Positions 16,254-25,583 are shown, counted from the stretch's first letter. The stretch: DNA of 64,000 nucleotides from Fidelibacterota bacterium (GCA_014382015.1 JACNKN010000035.1:23526-87525), one strand, 5' to 3'. Notes: generated by a model not told the origin, from the sequence alone. Made by a program: numbers and translations.

Positions 16254-16891
16254 GAAATTTATACTATGTTGCTATAGAAGGTACAATCGGTGTGGGAAAA
16301 ACAAGTTTGGCTAAATTGCTGGCAGACCGGTTAAGTGCCAAATTAATTTTAGAAACATTTGAGGATAATCCCTTCTTGGCTGACTTTTACGAAGATCCGG
16401 AAGCACATGCATTTCAGACCCAGTTATGGTTCCTACTTCAACGGTATCAACAGCAGCAGGATCTTCGCCAAGTGGATATGTTTCATAATTTAATTATTAC
16501 AGATTATATGTTTGTAAAGGATCGTCTTTTTGCTTCATTAAATTTACAGGAAAAAGAAATGTCGCTTTATGATACCGTGGCTAATATGATGGAGCGGAAT
16601 GTGATTCATCCTGATTTGGTAATTTTTCTGCAGGCAGATACGGATACCTTGATGCGGAATATTTCCCGCCGCGGCAGGGAATATGAAAAAAATATATCCG
16701 AAGATTATATCGATGCATTGAACCAAGTGTATAACGAATATTTCTTTCGCTATCAGGATACGCCTCTGGTGATTATCAATACCAACAATATTGATTTTGT
16801 CCATAATGATGGCGATCTTGACGAGGTAATCAATTATATCAGGCAACCGGTGACCGGAACCAAATTTTTCAACCCAACCACCGGTTTATAA
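16250..16891 (+). CDS. Deoxynucleoside kinase (deoxyadenosine/deoxycytidine kinase family)
   Basis: This 213-residue enzyme phosphorylates deoxynucleosides for salvage. The P-loop is VAIEGTIGVGKTSLAKLLA (G-x4-GKTS at about residues 9-17). The family's substrate-site residues follow: LETFEDNPFLADFYEDP, FQTQLWFLLQRYQQ, then TDYMFVKDRLFA in place of the DR(S/F) region. LIVFLQADTDTLMRNISRRGREYEKNI is the lid region. The preferred base cannot be stated from sequence. It follows folK with an ATGA overlap and continues into a tight row of small genes. Confidence 0.92.
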   Translation: MRNLYYVAIEGTIGVGKTSLAKLLADRLSAKLILETFEDNPFLADFYEDPEAHAFQTQLWFLLQRYQQQQDLRQVDMFHNLIITDYMFVKDRLFASLNLQEKEMSLYDTVANMMERNVIHPDLVIFLQADTDTLMRNISRRGREYEKNISEDYIDALNQVYNEYFFRYQDTPLVIINTNNIDFVHNDGDLDEVINYIRQPVTGTKFFNPTTGL

Positions 16892-16893
16892 AT

Positions 16894-17067
16894 ATGATCC
16901 GAATTTTGATTTATGGAACATTAGCTTATTTAGCTTACGTATTGTTTAAAAAAACGAAATTGATTTCAAAGCAAAATCAAAATTCCGTAAAAGGAAAAGA
17001 GTCATATAAAAATTTGGATATTAAGGATGCTGATTTTGAAGATATCAATACAGAGGAGGATGAATGA
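16894..17067 (+). CDS. Small membrane-anchored protein of unknown function (57 aa)
   Basis: An ATG two bases after the kinase stop opens 57 codons: MIRILIYGTLAYLAYVLFKK, a charged middle, then SYKNLDIKDADFEDINTEEDE. One transmembrane helix (residues 3-18) is followed by a basic stop-transfer and an acidic cytoplasmic tail. The stop overlaps the next gene's start as ATGA, which, with the coding look of the sequence, supports it as a real gene. A good gaggagg ribosome site for the next gene lies inside its end. I do not recognise the family. Confidence 0.7.
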   Translation: MIRILIYGTLAYLAYVLFKKTKLISKQNQNSVKGKESYKNLDIKDADFEDINTEEDE

Positions 17068-17501
17068 GTTTTTTAGTAAAATTTTTAAAGGGAAATTGTG
17101 AGTGTACACAGATTGGCCTATTGATATTGCGGATACTCCCGGGATATTTTTTATTAACCAATCATGGATGGGACAAAATAACTCACCCAGAAAAATGGGC
17201 CGGCTTGGGAAGTGCAGTGACGAAGTATTTTGGCGTTATCGATTTTTTAAGTCCAACGTTCGGATTTTTAGGCGCATTTTCTGAATCTGTTTGCGCGGGA
17301 TTGGTGTTGATTGGGTTATTCACACAACCGGCGGCGGTCTTGGCGGCTGGTACCATGTTTTTTGCGGCGATGTATCACATTACGGGGACAGGTAATCCTG
17401 AAAGTGCATTAATTTATATGACTATTTTCGCAGCGATTGCAGCCGCAGGGCCGGGAAAGTATAGCATCGACAAAATATTCCTCTCAAAGACTGAGGACTG
17501 A
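17064..17501 (+). CDS. DoxX-family membrane protein
   Basis: A 145-residue protein with four membrane helices. The DoxX pattern is visible: LLILRILPGYFLLTNHGWDKITHPEKWAG, FLGAFSESVCAGLVLIGLFTQPAAVLAAGTMFFAAMYH, and ESALIYMTIFAAIAAAGPGKYSIDKIF. DoxX-like proteins are linked to respiratory quinol oxidation or to oxidative-stress complexes in some bacteria, but most members are uncharacterised. It overlaps its neighbours by four bases and one base, so it is part of the same transcript as the alcohol dehydrogenase-like gene. Confidence 0.9.
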   Translation: MSFLVKFLKGNCECTQIGLLILRILPGYFLLTNHGWDKITHPEKWAGLGSAVTKYFGVIDFLSPTFGFLGAFSESVCAGLVLIGLFTQPAAVLAAGTMFFAAMYHITGTGNPESALIYMTIFAAIAAAGPGKYSIDKIFLSKTED

Positions 17502-18526
17502 TGCAGGCAGCCCGAATTCATTCGCATGGCGGCCCTGAAGTCCTTCAGGTTGAATCCATTCCCGAACCGGAATCGAAGGCTGGGGAAGTGATCGTTCAAA
17601 TCAAAGCAGCCGCATTGAACCATTTAGATATTTGGGTCCGCCGGGGAATTCCCGGCGTACCATTACCCATGATTTTGGGAAGTGATGGTGCGGGTGTAAT
17701 TTCAGCGAAAGGTGACGGTGTTACACAGGTTTCGATTGGTGATGCAGTTTGTATTCAACCATTAACCTATTGCGGTCATTGCCGTTTTTGTAAGCGTGGG
17801 CGGGAAAATTATTGTGATAATATGGGCATTTTGGGAGAGAGCCAGGATGGAACCCAATGCGAATATATTGCAGTACCTGAAAGAAATGTCCGGTTGAAAC
17901 CGGCCCATTTATCCTTCGAAGCGGCCGCAGCATTTCCCTTAACCGCCCAAACGGCTTATACCATGCTGGTTCGCCGAGCTAAAATAGAACCGGGGGAGAC
18001 TGTTTTTATATGGGGTGCCGGTTCAGGTGTGGGAACCATGGCCATCCAAATTGCTAAAGCAAAAGGTTGCCGAATCATTACTACGGGGGGGCATAAGGGA
18101 AAACGTGTCCACGCTACAAATTTAGGTGCTGATTTGGTATTGGATCATTATCAGGATGATATTGCAAAATTGGTGCAAGAATTCACGGATGGTTGTGGAG
18201 CAGATGTTGTGTTTGAACATGTGGGAAAAGCCACATGGGAGGCCAGTTTACGTATGTTGGCAAAGGGGGGTCGATTGGTGACTTGCGGTGCAACCACGGG
18301 ACCAAAAGTTGAAATCGATGTTCGCCATTTGTTTTTTAAGCAGCATACAATACTAGGATCAACCATGGGTGATGTTGCTGCTTTTGATGATTGTTTATCT
18401 CTTGTTTCTGATGGCAGAATTAAACCGATTGTGGATAAAGTATTTTCTTTGAGTGATATCAAACAGGCCCATGAATATTTGGAAAAGAGTGAACAAATTG
18501 GTAAAGTCATTCTGTTACCGGATTGA
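17501..18526 (+). CDS. Zinc-binding alcohol dehydrogenase-like oxidoreductase
   Basis: This 341-residue medium-chain dehydrogenase has the N-terminal GroES-like fold (HGGPEVLQVESIPEPESKAGEV) and the structural zinc cysteines YCGHCRFCKRGRENYC. The NAD(P)-binding domain has VFIWGAGSGVGTMAIQIAKAKGC. The catalytic zinc Cys is replaced in LNHLDIWVRRGIPG, as in many quinone oxidoreductase-like members, so the reaction could be reduction of quinones or enals rather than alcohol oxidation. The end KSEQIGKVILLPD is typical. It is followed by a ferredoxin that begins inside its stop codon, which hints at a redox partnership. Confidence 0.88.
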   Translation: MQAARIHSHGGPEVLQVESIPEPESKAGEVIVQIKAAALNHLDIWVRRGIPGVPLPMILGSDGAGVISAKGDGVTQVSIGDAVCIQPLTYCGHCRFCKRGRENYCDNMGILGESQDGTQCEYIAVPERNVRLKPAHLSFEAAAAFPLTAQTAYTMLVRRAKIEPGETVFIWGAGSGVGTMAIQIAKAKGCRIITTGGHKGKRVHATNLGADLVLDHYQDDIAKLVQEFTDGCGADVVFEHVGKATWEASLRMLAKGGRLVTCGATTGPKVEIDVRHLFFKQHTILGSTMGDVAAFDDCLSLVSDGRIKPIVDKVFSLSDIKQAHEYLEKSEQIGKVILLPD

Positions 18527-18870
18527 AATACAATAAACATATATTTATCTGCATCAATGAGCGAAGTAAAGATAGTCCCAAGGGTGATTGTACCCGGAAA
18601 GGCGGTCAGGAAATTCGCCTGCGTTTTGTCCAACTCATTAATAAATATGGCTTGAAAGGGAAAGTTCGCGCAAATAAAAGTGGGTGTCTGGATGCCTGCG
18701 AAATGGGAGCTGCAGTTGTAATTTATCCCCAGGGGATATGGTACACAAAAGTAGCATTAGAAGATGTGGAGGAAATTTTTAAATCATCAGTGTTGGGCGA
18801 CGAAATAGTTGATCGAATTGCCTCAACACAGGAAACTTGGGACGAATTGAAACGTATCAGGAATAAATAG
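18523..18870 (+). CDS. Thioredoxin-like [2Fe-2S] ferredoxin
   Basis: The 115-residue protein has the four cysteines of the thioredoxin-fold [2Fe-2S] class: C10-X12-C23-X31-C55-X3-C59, in HIFICINER, KGDCTRKGG and NKSGCLDACEMGA. The VVIYPQGIWYTKVALEDVEEI segment follows, as in these ferredoxins. They carry electrons for soluble oxidoreductases and are common as stand-alone proteins. The start is TTG at 18523 overlapping the upstream TGA stop, giving a coupled start; no in-frame ATG lies nearby. Confidence 0.92.
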   Translation: MKYNKHIFICINERSKDSPKGDCTRKGGQEIRLRFVQLINKYGLKGKVRANKSGCLDACEMGAAVVIYPQGIWYTKVALEDVEEIFKSSVLGDEIVDRIASTQETWDELKRIRNK

Positions 18871-18881
18871 CGGGTAGAAAA

Positions 18882-19472
18882 ATGAAAAAAATAATTTTAA
18901 TTGCATGTTTTGGATTTATGGTTTCCATTGGAAATGCCCAAATGAAAAAAGGAATCGGGCCCATGTTGGGAACCCGGGGATATGGTATTATTTTTTCAGG
19001 CCAATGGCAAATTAAACCAAATATAATAACCGGATTTGAAACACGGTTTTATGATATTAAGAATGATTCAGAACTTCCGGGGTATAATCGATTTACGGGT
19101 CAAACACTGAATGTGGGTGACAAAGCATTATTTATGCTACCTATTTTCGGTACGATAAAATGGTTACCCTTCGAAGGGAAAATTGCGAATAATTTTTCCC
19201 CGTTTACCAGTATAAAACTTGGCCCCATTTTGGCTGTGGATGGTAAAGAAGATTCCAGGAAATTTTCTGAACGATGGGGGAAAGCCGGCACGATTGTAAC
19301 CTACGGAGTGCAGGTTGCATTTGGTGTTTCATTTCTTCAAATGGGTGGGAGTACTATTTCCCCATCCATCGGGTTCGAATACCTTCCCATGGGGCAAGAA
19401 GTGGATGGACGCAATAATTATAATGGTACGGTTGTAAATATTACATTCACATTTGGAAACAGCCGCCGCTGA
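18882..19472 (+). CDS. Putative outer-membrane beta-barrel protein
   Basis: A 196-residue protein with a signal peptide (MKKIILIACFGFMVSIGNAQ, cut likely after the Ala or Gln near residue 20) and alternating hydrophobic strands such as GYGIIFSGQWQIKPNIITGFETRFYDI and VTYGVQVAFGVSFLQMGGS. It ends in NGTVVNITFTFGNSRR, a terminal aromatic strand like those of small OmpA-fold barrels. No specific family is recognised. It lies 11 bases after the ferredoxin gene and abuts rsmE, so it may simply be carried in the operon. Confidence 0.6.
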   Translation: MKKIILIACFGFMVSIGNAQMKKGIGPMLGTRGYGIIFSGQWQIKPNIITGFETRFYDIKNDSELPGYNRFTGQTLNVGDKALFMLPIFGTIKWLPFEGKIANNFSPFTSIKLGPILAVDGKEDSRKFSERWGKAGTIVTYGVQVAFGVSFLQMGGSTISPSIGFEYLPMGQEVDGRNNYNGTVVNITFTFGNSRR

Positions 19473-20182
19473 TGGAAGAACATTATTTCTACCTCCCCTC
19501 GGAATATTTAAACCAAAATCAATTCACCCTCTCTAAAGAAGAATCACAACATTGCCTGAAATCCCTCCGGGGAAAAGAAGGGGATAGCTTATGGTTATTG
19601 GATGGGCAGGGAACAGCATATGAAGGGACCATTTCACGAATCAATGGTCAATCTGTTACGGGTATGATTCAGCAAACATATCCGAATTATGGTGAATCGG
19701 ATTTCGAGATTCATTTGGCCATTGGTCTTATTAAAGGAAATCGAATGGACTTCGTACTGGAGAAAGGTACTGAATTGGGCGTGAAATCTATTCAGCCCCT
19801 TTTACTGGATCGCTGTGTGAAAAATAAACTGAATATGGATCGTGCCAATCGAATCGTCATTTCCGCAGCTAAACAATCAGGTCGAAGCTTTTTTCCACAT
19901 GTGCATGATCCCATTGACTTAACACATTGGCTTGATTATTACAGGGACAGCCATAAAATAGTTTGCCATATTTCGCGGAAGAAATCATTATTAAATGCGT
20001 TGGGAAAAGAACGAAAAAATTGTTGTATTATGATTGGACCTGAAGGCGATTTTTCTGAAAGGGAACTGAATCAAATGGCCCATGCCCAAGTGGATTTTGC
20101 ATCATTGGGTTCGAGGCGGTTACGGAGTGAGACTGCAGTTTTGATGGCTATTTCAAACTTGAATCAACTTATGGGAAATTGA
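19472..20182 (+). CDS. rsmE: 16S rRNA (uracil-1498-N3) methyltransferase
   Basis: RsmE methylates U1498 of 16S rRNA in the 30S subunit using S-adenosylmethionine. The 236-residue product has the N-terminal PUA-like domain and the SPOUT knot motifs: LIKGNRMDFVLEKGTELGVKSIQPLLLDRC, AAKQSGRSFFPHV, and the SAM-binding IGPEGDFSERELNQ followed by LGSRRLRSETAVLMAISNL. All diagnostic parts are present. It abuts the preceding barrel gene and overlaps the HIT gene by one base (TGATG). Confidence 0.95.
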   Translation: MEEHYFYLPSEYLNQNQFTLSKEESQHCLKSLRGKEGDSLWLLDGQGTAYEGTISRINGQSVTGMIQQTYPNYGESDFEIHLAIGLIKGNRMDFVLEKGTELGVKSIQPLLLDRCVKNKLNMDRANRIVISAAKQSGRSFFPHVHDPIDLTHWLDYYRDSHKIVCHISRKKSLLNALGKERKNCCIMIGPEGDFSERELNQMAHAQVDFASLGSRRLRSETAVLMAISNLNQLMGN

Positions 20183-20529
20183 TGATGAATGATTGTTTAT
20201 TTTGCAAAATGATTGCAGGAGATATTCCCTGTGATATTGTATATGAGAATAAAACTATATTGGCTTTTCGGGATATTGACCCAAAGGCACCCACCCATAT
20301 TTTGGTGATTCCGAAAAAGCATGTTCGATCCATAAATGAACTGAATGAGTCGGAGCAAAATTTGGCAGGAGAATTATTACTGACTGCAAAAAAAATAGCT
20401 GAGGATGAAGGAATTGATGAATCCGGTTTTCGCACTGTGTTTAATACAAATTCAGACGGAGGCCAGACGGTGTTTCATATCCATATGCATATTCTGGGTG
20501 GCCGGAAAATGACCTGGCCGCCGGGTTGA
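20182..20529 (+). CDS. HIT-family nucleotide-binding protein (HinT-like)
   Basis: The protein of about 115 residues starts MMNDCLFCKMIAGDIPCDIVYEN and ends with the histidine triad HIHMHILGGRKMTWPPG, which binds and hydrolyses phosphoramidates of purine nucleotides in HinT. AFRDIDPKAPTHILVIPKKH is the conserved mid block. TTG 20179 also opens the frame, but ATG 20182 overlapping the rsmE stop is preferred. The CLFC pair suggests a zinc site as in other bacterial HIT proteins. Confidence 0.94.
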   Translation: MMNDCLFCKMIAGDIPCDIVYENKTILAFRDIDPKAPTHILVIPKKHVRSINELNESEQNLAGELLLTAKKIAEDEGIDESGFRTVFNTNSDGGQTVFHIHMHILGGRKMTWPPG

Positions 20530-20601
20530 CTTTTTTGAACCGATCCCTATAGTTTTCCCCTTAGAAAATCATTAGATTCCCCGACCTCTTTATCCTCGGA
20601 A

Positions 20602-23600
20602 ATGTATATATCAGAACTTAAAATTCATGGCTTTAAATCTTTCGCCAAAAAAGAAAAACTCAAATTTGGTGAAGGTGTAACCGTTATTGTTGGACCCAAT
20701 GGTTGTGGTAAAACCAATATTGTAGATGCGATTCGCTGGGTTCTGGGTGAACAGAAATATTCTGTACTTCGTTCCAGCAAAATGGGGGATGTGATTTTTA
20801 ATGGCGCAGATGGATTAAAACCACTTTCTGTTTGTGAAGCATCTCTTACCGTTCATAACAATCGAGGGAAACTACCTGTAGAATATAATGATATTGAAAT
20901 TGGACGCCGTATTTATCGAAATGGCGATTCGGAATATTTCTTGAACCGAACCCCGTGCCGATTAAAAGATATTCACGATTTATTTGTGGATACGGGCATG
21001 GGCGCTGATGCTTATTCCGTTATTGAATTAAAAATGATTGAGCAAATTCTTTCCGAAACGGATGATGACCGTAAGCGCATGTTTGAAGAAGCGGCAGGGA
21101 TTAATAAGTACAAACAGCAGCGCCGATCTGCCTTAAGAAAATTTGATGCTGTCAGACAGGATTTGGAACGGGTGGATGATATTGCCATGGAAGTTGAACA
21201 AAAAGTGAATGGGCTAAACCTGCAATTGAAACGGTTCAAACGTCATGAAAAATTATCAGATGAACTCAAAGAAAAAGAGTTAGGGTTAGCTTTTATTCGA
21301 GTTCATGACTATGATTCAGAAATGCGTCCTTTGCGCCAGCGGGTGTTAGAATTCACACACCTAAAGGATGAAAAAGCTTCGGATACTTCCCAACACGAAA
21401 AGGAATTAAATCGCCTTAAGAATATTTATAGCCAACAGCAAATCGAACTGAATTCTCTTCAATCCGCATTGCGGGAGATGGAGGAAAAACGTGAATCCGT
21501 TCGAAATAACGTTTTGATTTGGTCCGAACAGGATAAAGCGAAAGACGCAACGATTCAACGATTAAATCGGGAGTCCGAAAGTAATGCAGAGAAAAAAGTT
21601 CGACTTAAAGGTCAAATCAAAAATCATGAAAATGAAATATTAATTTTAGCCCCCCAGGTTGATGCGCAGTTAAAAAAATACAAATCCAAAAAATCGGAAT
21701 TTGAAGTTGGTGAGAGTCGGTATAAAAAATCTCAGGAATCCGTAGAAAAATCTCAATCTGATCGATGGGAAGCTCAGCGCAAATTGGCTGATGATCGATC
21801 TCTATTAGATCGCACCTTATCGCTGGTCAAAGAGAAAAATAACACAATTTCGCGATTGAATGATAAAATATCAAAAATTGAAATCAGTCAAAAGGATCAA
21901 AGCAAGGAACAAAAAGAATTAGAATCAAGAAAAACCCATCTGAAAAAAACAGTTGAAAAAGTTCAATTAAAACTAAATAAAGCGCGAGAATTACTCAAAG
22001 CCAACCAAGAGAAAGAATCCGCATTGATCATGGAAATTCATGGCGGAAAATCCAAACTGGAATCCCTCCAGTCTCAAGCTGATTTTTATCAAGAGTTGGT
22101 TGAACAAAAAGAGGGATATCCTGAAGGCGTCCAAACTGTATTAAAATCACCAAACGATTACCCGGGCATTATCGGGACGGTTGGAGAGCTGTTCCAGATA
22201 GAAGAAAAATATGACGCCGCGTTTCAAAGTGCTTTAGGAGATTGGGCTCAATGTCTGGTGGCTGAGAATCGGGAATCTGCCTTAGAAGTTATGGATTTAG
22301 CTCGTTCTCAAAAAATTGGAAATCTATCCATTTTACCCCTGAAAGAATTAAGCAAGTTATCATCTAAACAAACCAAAGTGCCCAGCGGAAATGGAATTGT
22401 TGGGAGTGGCGCGGGATTATGCGGTGCTGCTCAAAAAGCAAAAGATCTTGCCAATGTCCTTTTAGGAAACCTTTTGGTTGTTGACGATCTAAATGAAGCC
22501 TTAAAAAACCATGATTTAGATGGGTGGGATATAGTGGATTTGAATGGTGCCTTTTCAGGGAAAAATTATGTCCTGAAATATCACGGTAAAAATGGGGAAG
22601 GCAGTCTCCTTGGCCGTCAGAATAAAATTGAAGCTATCAAACAGTCGATGGAAAAAATTGACAACATGGTTGGACGTAAAGAAAAAGCACTTGTTGGACT
22701 TGTAAAAAATGTTGAAGCTCAATCTTCCCAGTCAAAATCACTGGGGGACGAACTGGAAAATATATCCTTTGAACTGAACAACGTTGAAACAGCCTTGATT
22801 CGAAATCACTATAGTCAATCCCAGGCATTAGAAACATTAAAAGGACATCATGATGAAGTGAATGATACGGTTCAAATGATTGAGGACCTTAAAGCATCTA
22901 TTCAAAAACTGGAACCTGGATTAGAAAAGGGAAATGCGGTCGTTGAAAAACTCAAATCGATTGCGGAACAAGCGTCGAAAATATTGGTCAAAGTGCAGGC
23001 AGAACGGGATAATATCCAACAGGAAGTGCAGGAATTGAGAATATCATTACTCAATTTTGAGAATAAGCGAGATAATTTGAATTTCCAAAAACGTGTGGCA
23101 GAAGAAACAATACAGGAATTGGATAATCGATCTACAGTAATCAATCAGGAAGTTGAAGATATAGGGTGTAATCGTGAGGTATTGTCAAAACAAATATCCC
23201 AAGGAGAGAGCGATCTTGAATCTATCACCGGGAAATTAGCTAAAGAAAAATCCATCATAGACTTAAAACAAAGCGCAACAAATGATACATATCAATCCAT
23301 GGAAAAAATCCAGGAAATGATTCGCTCGGAACAACATTCTCGAGAATCGCTTTTAGAAGAATTGAAGTCGAATGAATTGAAAATCGTAGAGATGGAACAG
23401 CGAATTAATATCATACGAGAACGAATCCGCGATCGTTATGAAATGGAAATACCGACCGATTTAATTGTAAATGAAGATAGAGACGATTTAGAATTGCGGA
23501 TTGATTCGATTCAGCGGAGTATTGAAAGTATTGGACCTATTAATATGGCTGTTCAGCAGGAGTATGAAGATGAGAAATTTCGACTGCAGTCTTTGATGGA

Positions 23601-24132
23601 ACAGCGGGATGACCTTACAGATTCTGAGAATAATTTGCGGGAAACCATTCAGAAAATTGATCAGGTCGCCCGGAAAAAATTCCAGGAAACCTTCGATCAG
23701 ATTAAACTCAATTTTACGAATTTATTCCAATTGGTTTTTGAGGGCGGCAATGCATCATTATCATTGGTAGGTGATCCGGATCCATTAGAAGCTGATATTG
23801 CAATTCATGCCCAGCCACCAGGGAAAAAAAATCAAAGTTTACGCATGCTTTCGGCAGGCGAAAAATCTTTGACGGCCATTGCTTTGCTGTTTGCCATTTA
23901 CCAATACAAGCCCAGCCCTTATTGCATTTTAGATGAAGTGGACGCACCTCTGGATGATGTGAATATTCAAAAATTTAAGCGGGTACTTAATCAATTTGCA
24001 GATGAAACACAATTCATTGTAGTGACTCACAACAAACTCACCATGGAAGCAGCAGATTATTTATATGGAGTCACCATGGAGCAAAAAGGGGTTTCGAAAT
24101 TGGTCTCGGTTAAATTTAACGGGCAGGCCTAA
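20602..24132 (+). CDS. smc: Chromosome segregation protein SMC
   Basis: The 1176-residue SMC subunit of bacterial condensin. The N-terminal ATPase half has MYISELKIHGFKSFAKK and the Walker A GPNGCGKTN at residues 31-39. Two long coiled coils flank a hinge (about residues 510-660, starting EGYPEGVQTVLKSP and including IIGTVGELFQIEEKYDAAFQSALG). The C-terminal half has the ABC signature LRMLSAGEKSLTAIALLFAIY and the Walker B YCILDEVDAPLDD. LSAGE replaces the usual LSGGE, a common variant. The length is normal. A 72-base gap separates it from the HIT gene, so it could have its own promoter, and a terminator follows. Confidence 0.97.
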   Translation: MYISELKIHGFKSFAKKEKLKFGEGVTVIVGPNGCGKTNIVDAIRWVLGEQKYSVLRSSKMGDVIFNGADGLKPLSVCEASLTVHNNRGKLPVEYNDIEIGRRIYRNGDSEYFLNRTPCRLKDIHDLFVDTGMGADAYSVIELKMIEQILSETDDDRKRMFEEAAGINKYKQQRRSALRKFDAVRQDLERVDDIAMEVEQKVNGLNLQLKRFKRHEKLSDELKEKELGLAFIRVHDYDSEMRPLRQRVLEFTHLKDEKASDTSQHEKELNRLKNIYSQQQIELNSLQSALREMEEKRESVRNNVLIWSEQDKAKDATIQRLNRESESNAEKKVRLKGQIKNHENEILILAPQVDAQLKKYKSKKSEFEVGESRYKKSQESVEKSQSDRWEAQRKLADDRSLLDRTLSLVKEKNNTISRLNDKISKIEISQKDQSKEQKELESRKTHLKKTVEKVQLKLNKARELLKANQEKESALIMEIHGGKSKLESLQSQADFYQELVEQKEGYPEGVQTVLKSPNDYPGIIGTVGELFQIEEKYDAAFQSALGDWAQCLVAENRESALEVMDLARSQKIGNLSILPLKELSKLSSKQTKVPSGNGIVGSGAGLCGAAQKAKDLANVLLGNLLVVDDLNEALKNHDLDGWDIVDLNGAFSGKNYVLKYHGKNGEGSLLGRQNKIEAIKQSMEKIDNMVGRKEKALVGLVKNVEAQSSQSKSLGDELENISFELNNVETALIRNHYSQSQALETLKGHHDEVNDTVQMIEDLKASIQKLEPGLEKGNAVVEKLKSIAEQASKILVKVQAERDNIQQEVQELRISLLNFENKRDNLNFQKRVAEETIQELDNRSTVINQEVEDIGCNREVLSKQISQGESDLESITGKLAKEKSIIDLKQSATNDTYQSMEKIQEMIRSEQHSRESLLEELKSNELKIVEMEQRINIIRERIRDRYEMEIPTDLIVNEDRDDLELRIDSIQRSIESIGPINMAVQQEYEDEKFRLQSLMEQRDDLTDSENNLRETIQKIDQVARKKFQETFDQIKLNFTNLFQLVFEGGNASLSLVGDPDPLEADIAIHAQPPGKKNQSLRMLSAGEKSLTAIALLFAIYQYKPSPYCILDEVDAPLDDVNIQKFKRVLNQFADETQFIVVTHNKLTMEAADYLYGVTMEQKGVSKLVSVKFNGQA

Positions 24133-24154
24133 AATTTAAATAGATATGAAATCC

Positions 24155-24197
24155 TCCATCCGACCGCTTGGAGACGGATGGAAGAGCGATTTTTTGT
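24155..24197 (+). terminator. Intrinsic terminator after smc
   Basis: tccatccg (24155-24162) and cggatgga (24175-24182) form an 8-bp stem with a 12-base loop; a T-rich stretch (gattttttgtttt) follows. It lies 22 bases after the smc stop and just before the end of the convergent lipoprotein gene, so it may serve both strands. Confidence 0.75.
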
Positions 24198-24198
24198 T

Positions 24199-24675
24199 TT
24201 ATTTTTTGGTGAATGTCATCACAGAGCAGGATGCTTCGTTCCATGTGTTTCCTGCCGTTTCGCATTCAGTTTGTGTTCCGTGGCTTGTTTCTTCAAAATT
24301 ATCATCTTCGCAATAGGCTTCTTCTGGTTGATCAATAGTAAATGAATCTCCATCCAGTTTATAGGTTATACAATCACCTGTAATGCAAAGTTGACTCTTG
24401 CGATCATCCCAGGTTAAGGCTGCTTCTTCCTTTTCACTCCCAAAAGTAAGCGTAAATGTACCTGTCCCATCTTCATTTATAACGATGGTAACCATCATGC
24501 CAAATGCCTGAATAAATCCCCATGCAGTATAATCTATATCTCCTGTACAGTCACTATTTGCATATTCACCAAGATTAGACAGTTCCCATGTACCAACCAA
24601 TGGACTGGATTCATCATTTTTATCATCGCATGCCATGAATATAAGAAGCGTCGATAATAGTATAATTTGTTTCAT
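24199..24675 (-). CDS. Small Cys-rich lipoprotein (paralogue of the gene at 25726-26214)
   Basis: A 158-residue lipoprotein: MKQIILLSTLLIFMAC with Cys16 as lipid site, then DDKNDESSPLVGTWELSNLGEY, a lipocalin-like opening. The C-terminal part has a Cys pattern YC-DDNFE-T-HGT--EC-TAGNTW-EASC. The paralogue 1.5 kb away shares the VGTW opening, the SDC-G-ID-T-W block and the same Cys pattern. The function is unknown. Small lipocalin-like lipoproteins of this kind occur in envelope-rich marine bacteria. It is convergent with smc. Confidence 0.75.
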   Translation of the reverse strand: MKQIILLSTLLIFMACDDKNDESSPLVGTWELSNLGEYANSDCTGDIDYTAWGFIQAFGMMVTIVINEDGTGTFTLTFGSEKEEAALTWDDRKSQLCITGDCITYKLDGDSFTIDQPEEAYCEDDNFEETSHGTQTECETAGNTWNEASCSVMTFTKK

Positions 24676-24696
24676 TATGTAAGTCCTCCTATTAAA

Positions 24697-24736
24697 AGAA
24701 GGCTTTACACACAGGGTTTTGCAAAGCCTTCTAAAA
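24697..24736 (-). terminator. Intrinsic terminator for the lipoprotein gene at 24820
   Basis: On the minus strand, agaaggcttt (24732-24723) pairs with aaagccttct (24706-24697) across a 16-base loop, followed by tttaat. It lies 84 bases beyond the stop of the 24820-25539 gene and before the start of the next minus-strand gene, so it most likely ends that transcript. Confidence 0.7.
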
Positions 24737-24819
24737 GTAAATCATTTCATTGGATAAAATTTAGAAATGAATTCTTTTAATATGAATAGATAATTAGTTG
24801 AACGTGAATTCGATTGATT

Positions 24820-25539
24820 CTATTTCCGAGAAAAATGAAATGTGTGGATTTCATTACCCAGCGGTACCGTAATTATGTATGAAATTGCTCTTTCATATTT
24901 AACCATAACATTACCCTCTGCATATTGGTAAGGGAAGAGCGGCCTTTTGATTAATAAGGGTTGTTGAATCCCCTGCATGATTTGGGTTTGTACGACCGAT
25001 TTTTCAATATCAAATTGTTTTTTGCCTATGGGTTGCCCTATCTCAGATTCAGCGCCTGGGTTTTTTACATACTGGGTAATATTTTGACTGTATCGCTGGT
25101 GTTTGGCCAGCAATTGTTGAAGGGGAGATTCCATGGCATTGTCCATTGTGGATTCGATTTGGGCCATGGCAATGTCCGATTTGAGTTTTTGAACATATTC
25201 ATCGGCTAAATATATTTCCATAAACTGTTTTTCCCCGTTAAACGATATACCTTCCATTGTTATTTTTTCCGGATGGAGAATTAAGAGTTTACCAGAACGG
25301 TTTGAATAGATCAGATGGAGGGCAAGGTCATTATTTTCATCAAAGTACAAATAGGAACCTACGCCCGTAGTTTCTCCTATTGATACAGTCGCTCTATATT
25401 TCCCGGACGGGTGAACGGATTGATTTCCTATGGGGATTGGTTTGAATGCTGAATAGTGGGTGCATGAAGCAATCAAAAGAGAGATTAGCCCCAAAAGAGG
25501 ACTAATTCGATGGAAAGATAAATTTTGATCAGGGTTCAT
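24820..25539 (-). CDS. Putative lipoprotein of unknown function
   Basis: The 239-residue product has an N-terminal hydrophobic segment ending in LLGLISLLIASC (lipobox, Cys about residue 26), then a mature part starting THYSAFKPIPIG. The rest is a mix of predicted beta strands (SGKYRATVSIGETTGVGSYLYF) and a helical, Gln-rich middle (MDNAMESPLQQLLAKHQRYSQNI). The end is IITVPLGNEIHTFHFSRK. I do not recognise it. It is on the minus strand between the two paralogous small lipoproteins but does not resemble them. A palindrome with repeated gacaaat half-sites lies just upstream. Confidence 0.6.
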   Translation of the reverse strand: MNPDQNLSFHRISPLLGLISLLIASCTHYSAFKPIPIGNQSVHPSGKYRATVSIGETTGVGSYLYFDENNDLALHLIYSNRSGKLLILHPEKITMEGISFNGEKQFMEIYLADEYVQKLKSDIAMAQIESTMDNAMESPLQQLLAKHQRYSQNITQYVKNPGAESEIGQPIGKKQFDIEKSVVQTQIMQGIQQPLLIKRPLFPYQYAEGNVMVKYERAISYIITVPLGNEIHTFHFSRK

Positions 25540-25583
25540 TCATGCTAGATTACCCTTTGCAAGATTAAGATACAAGTCAGGAA

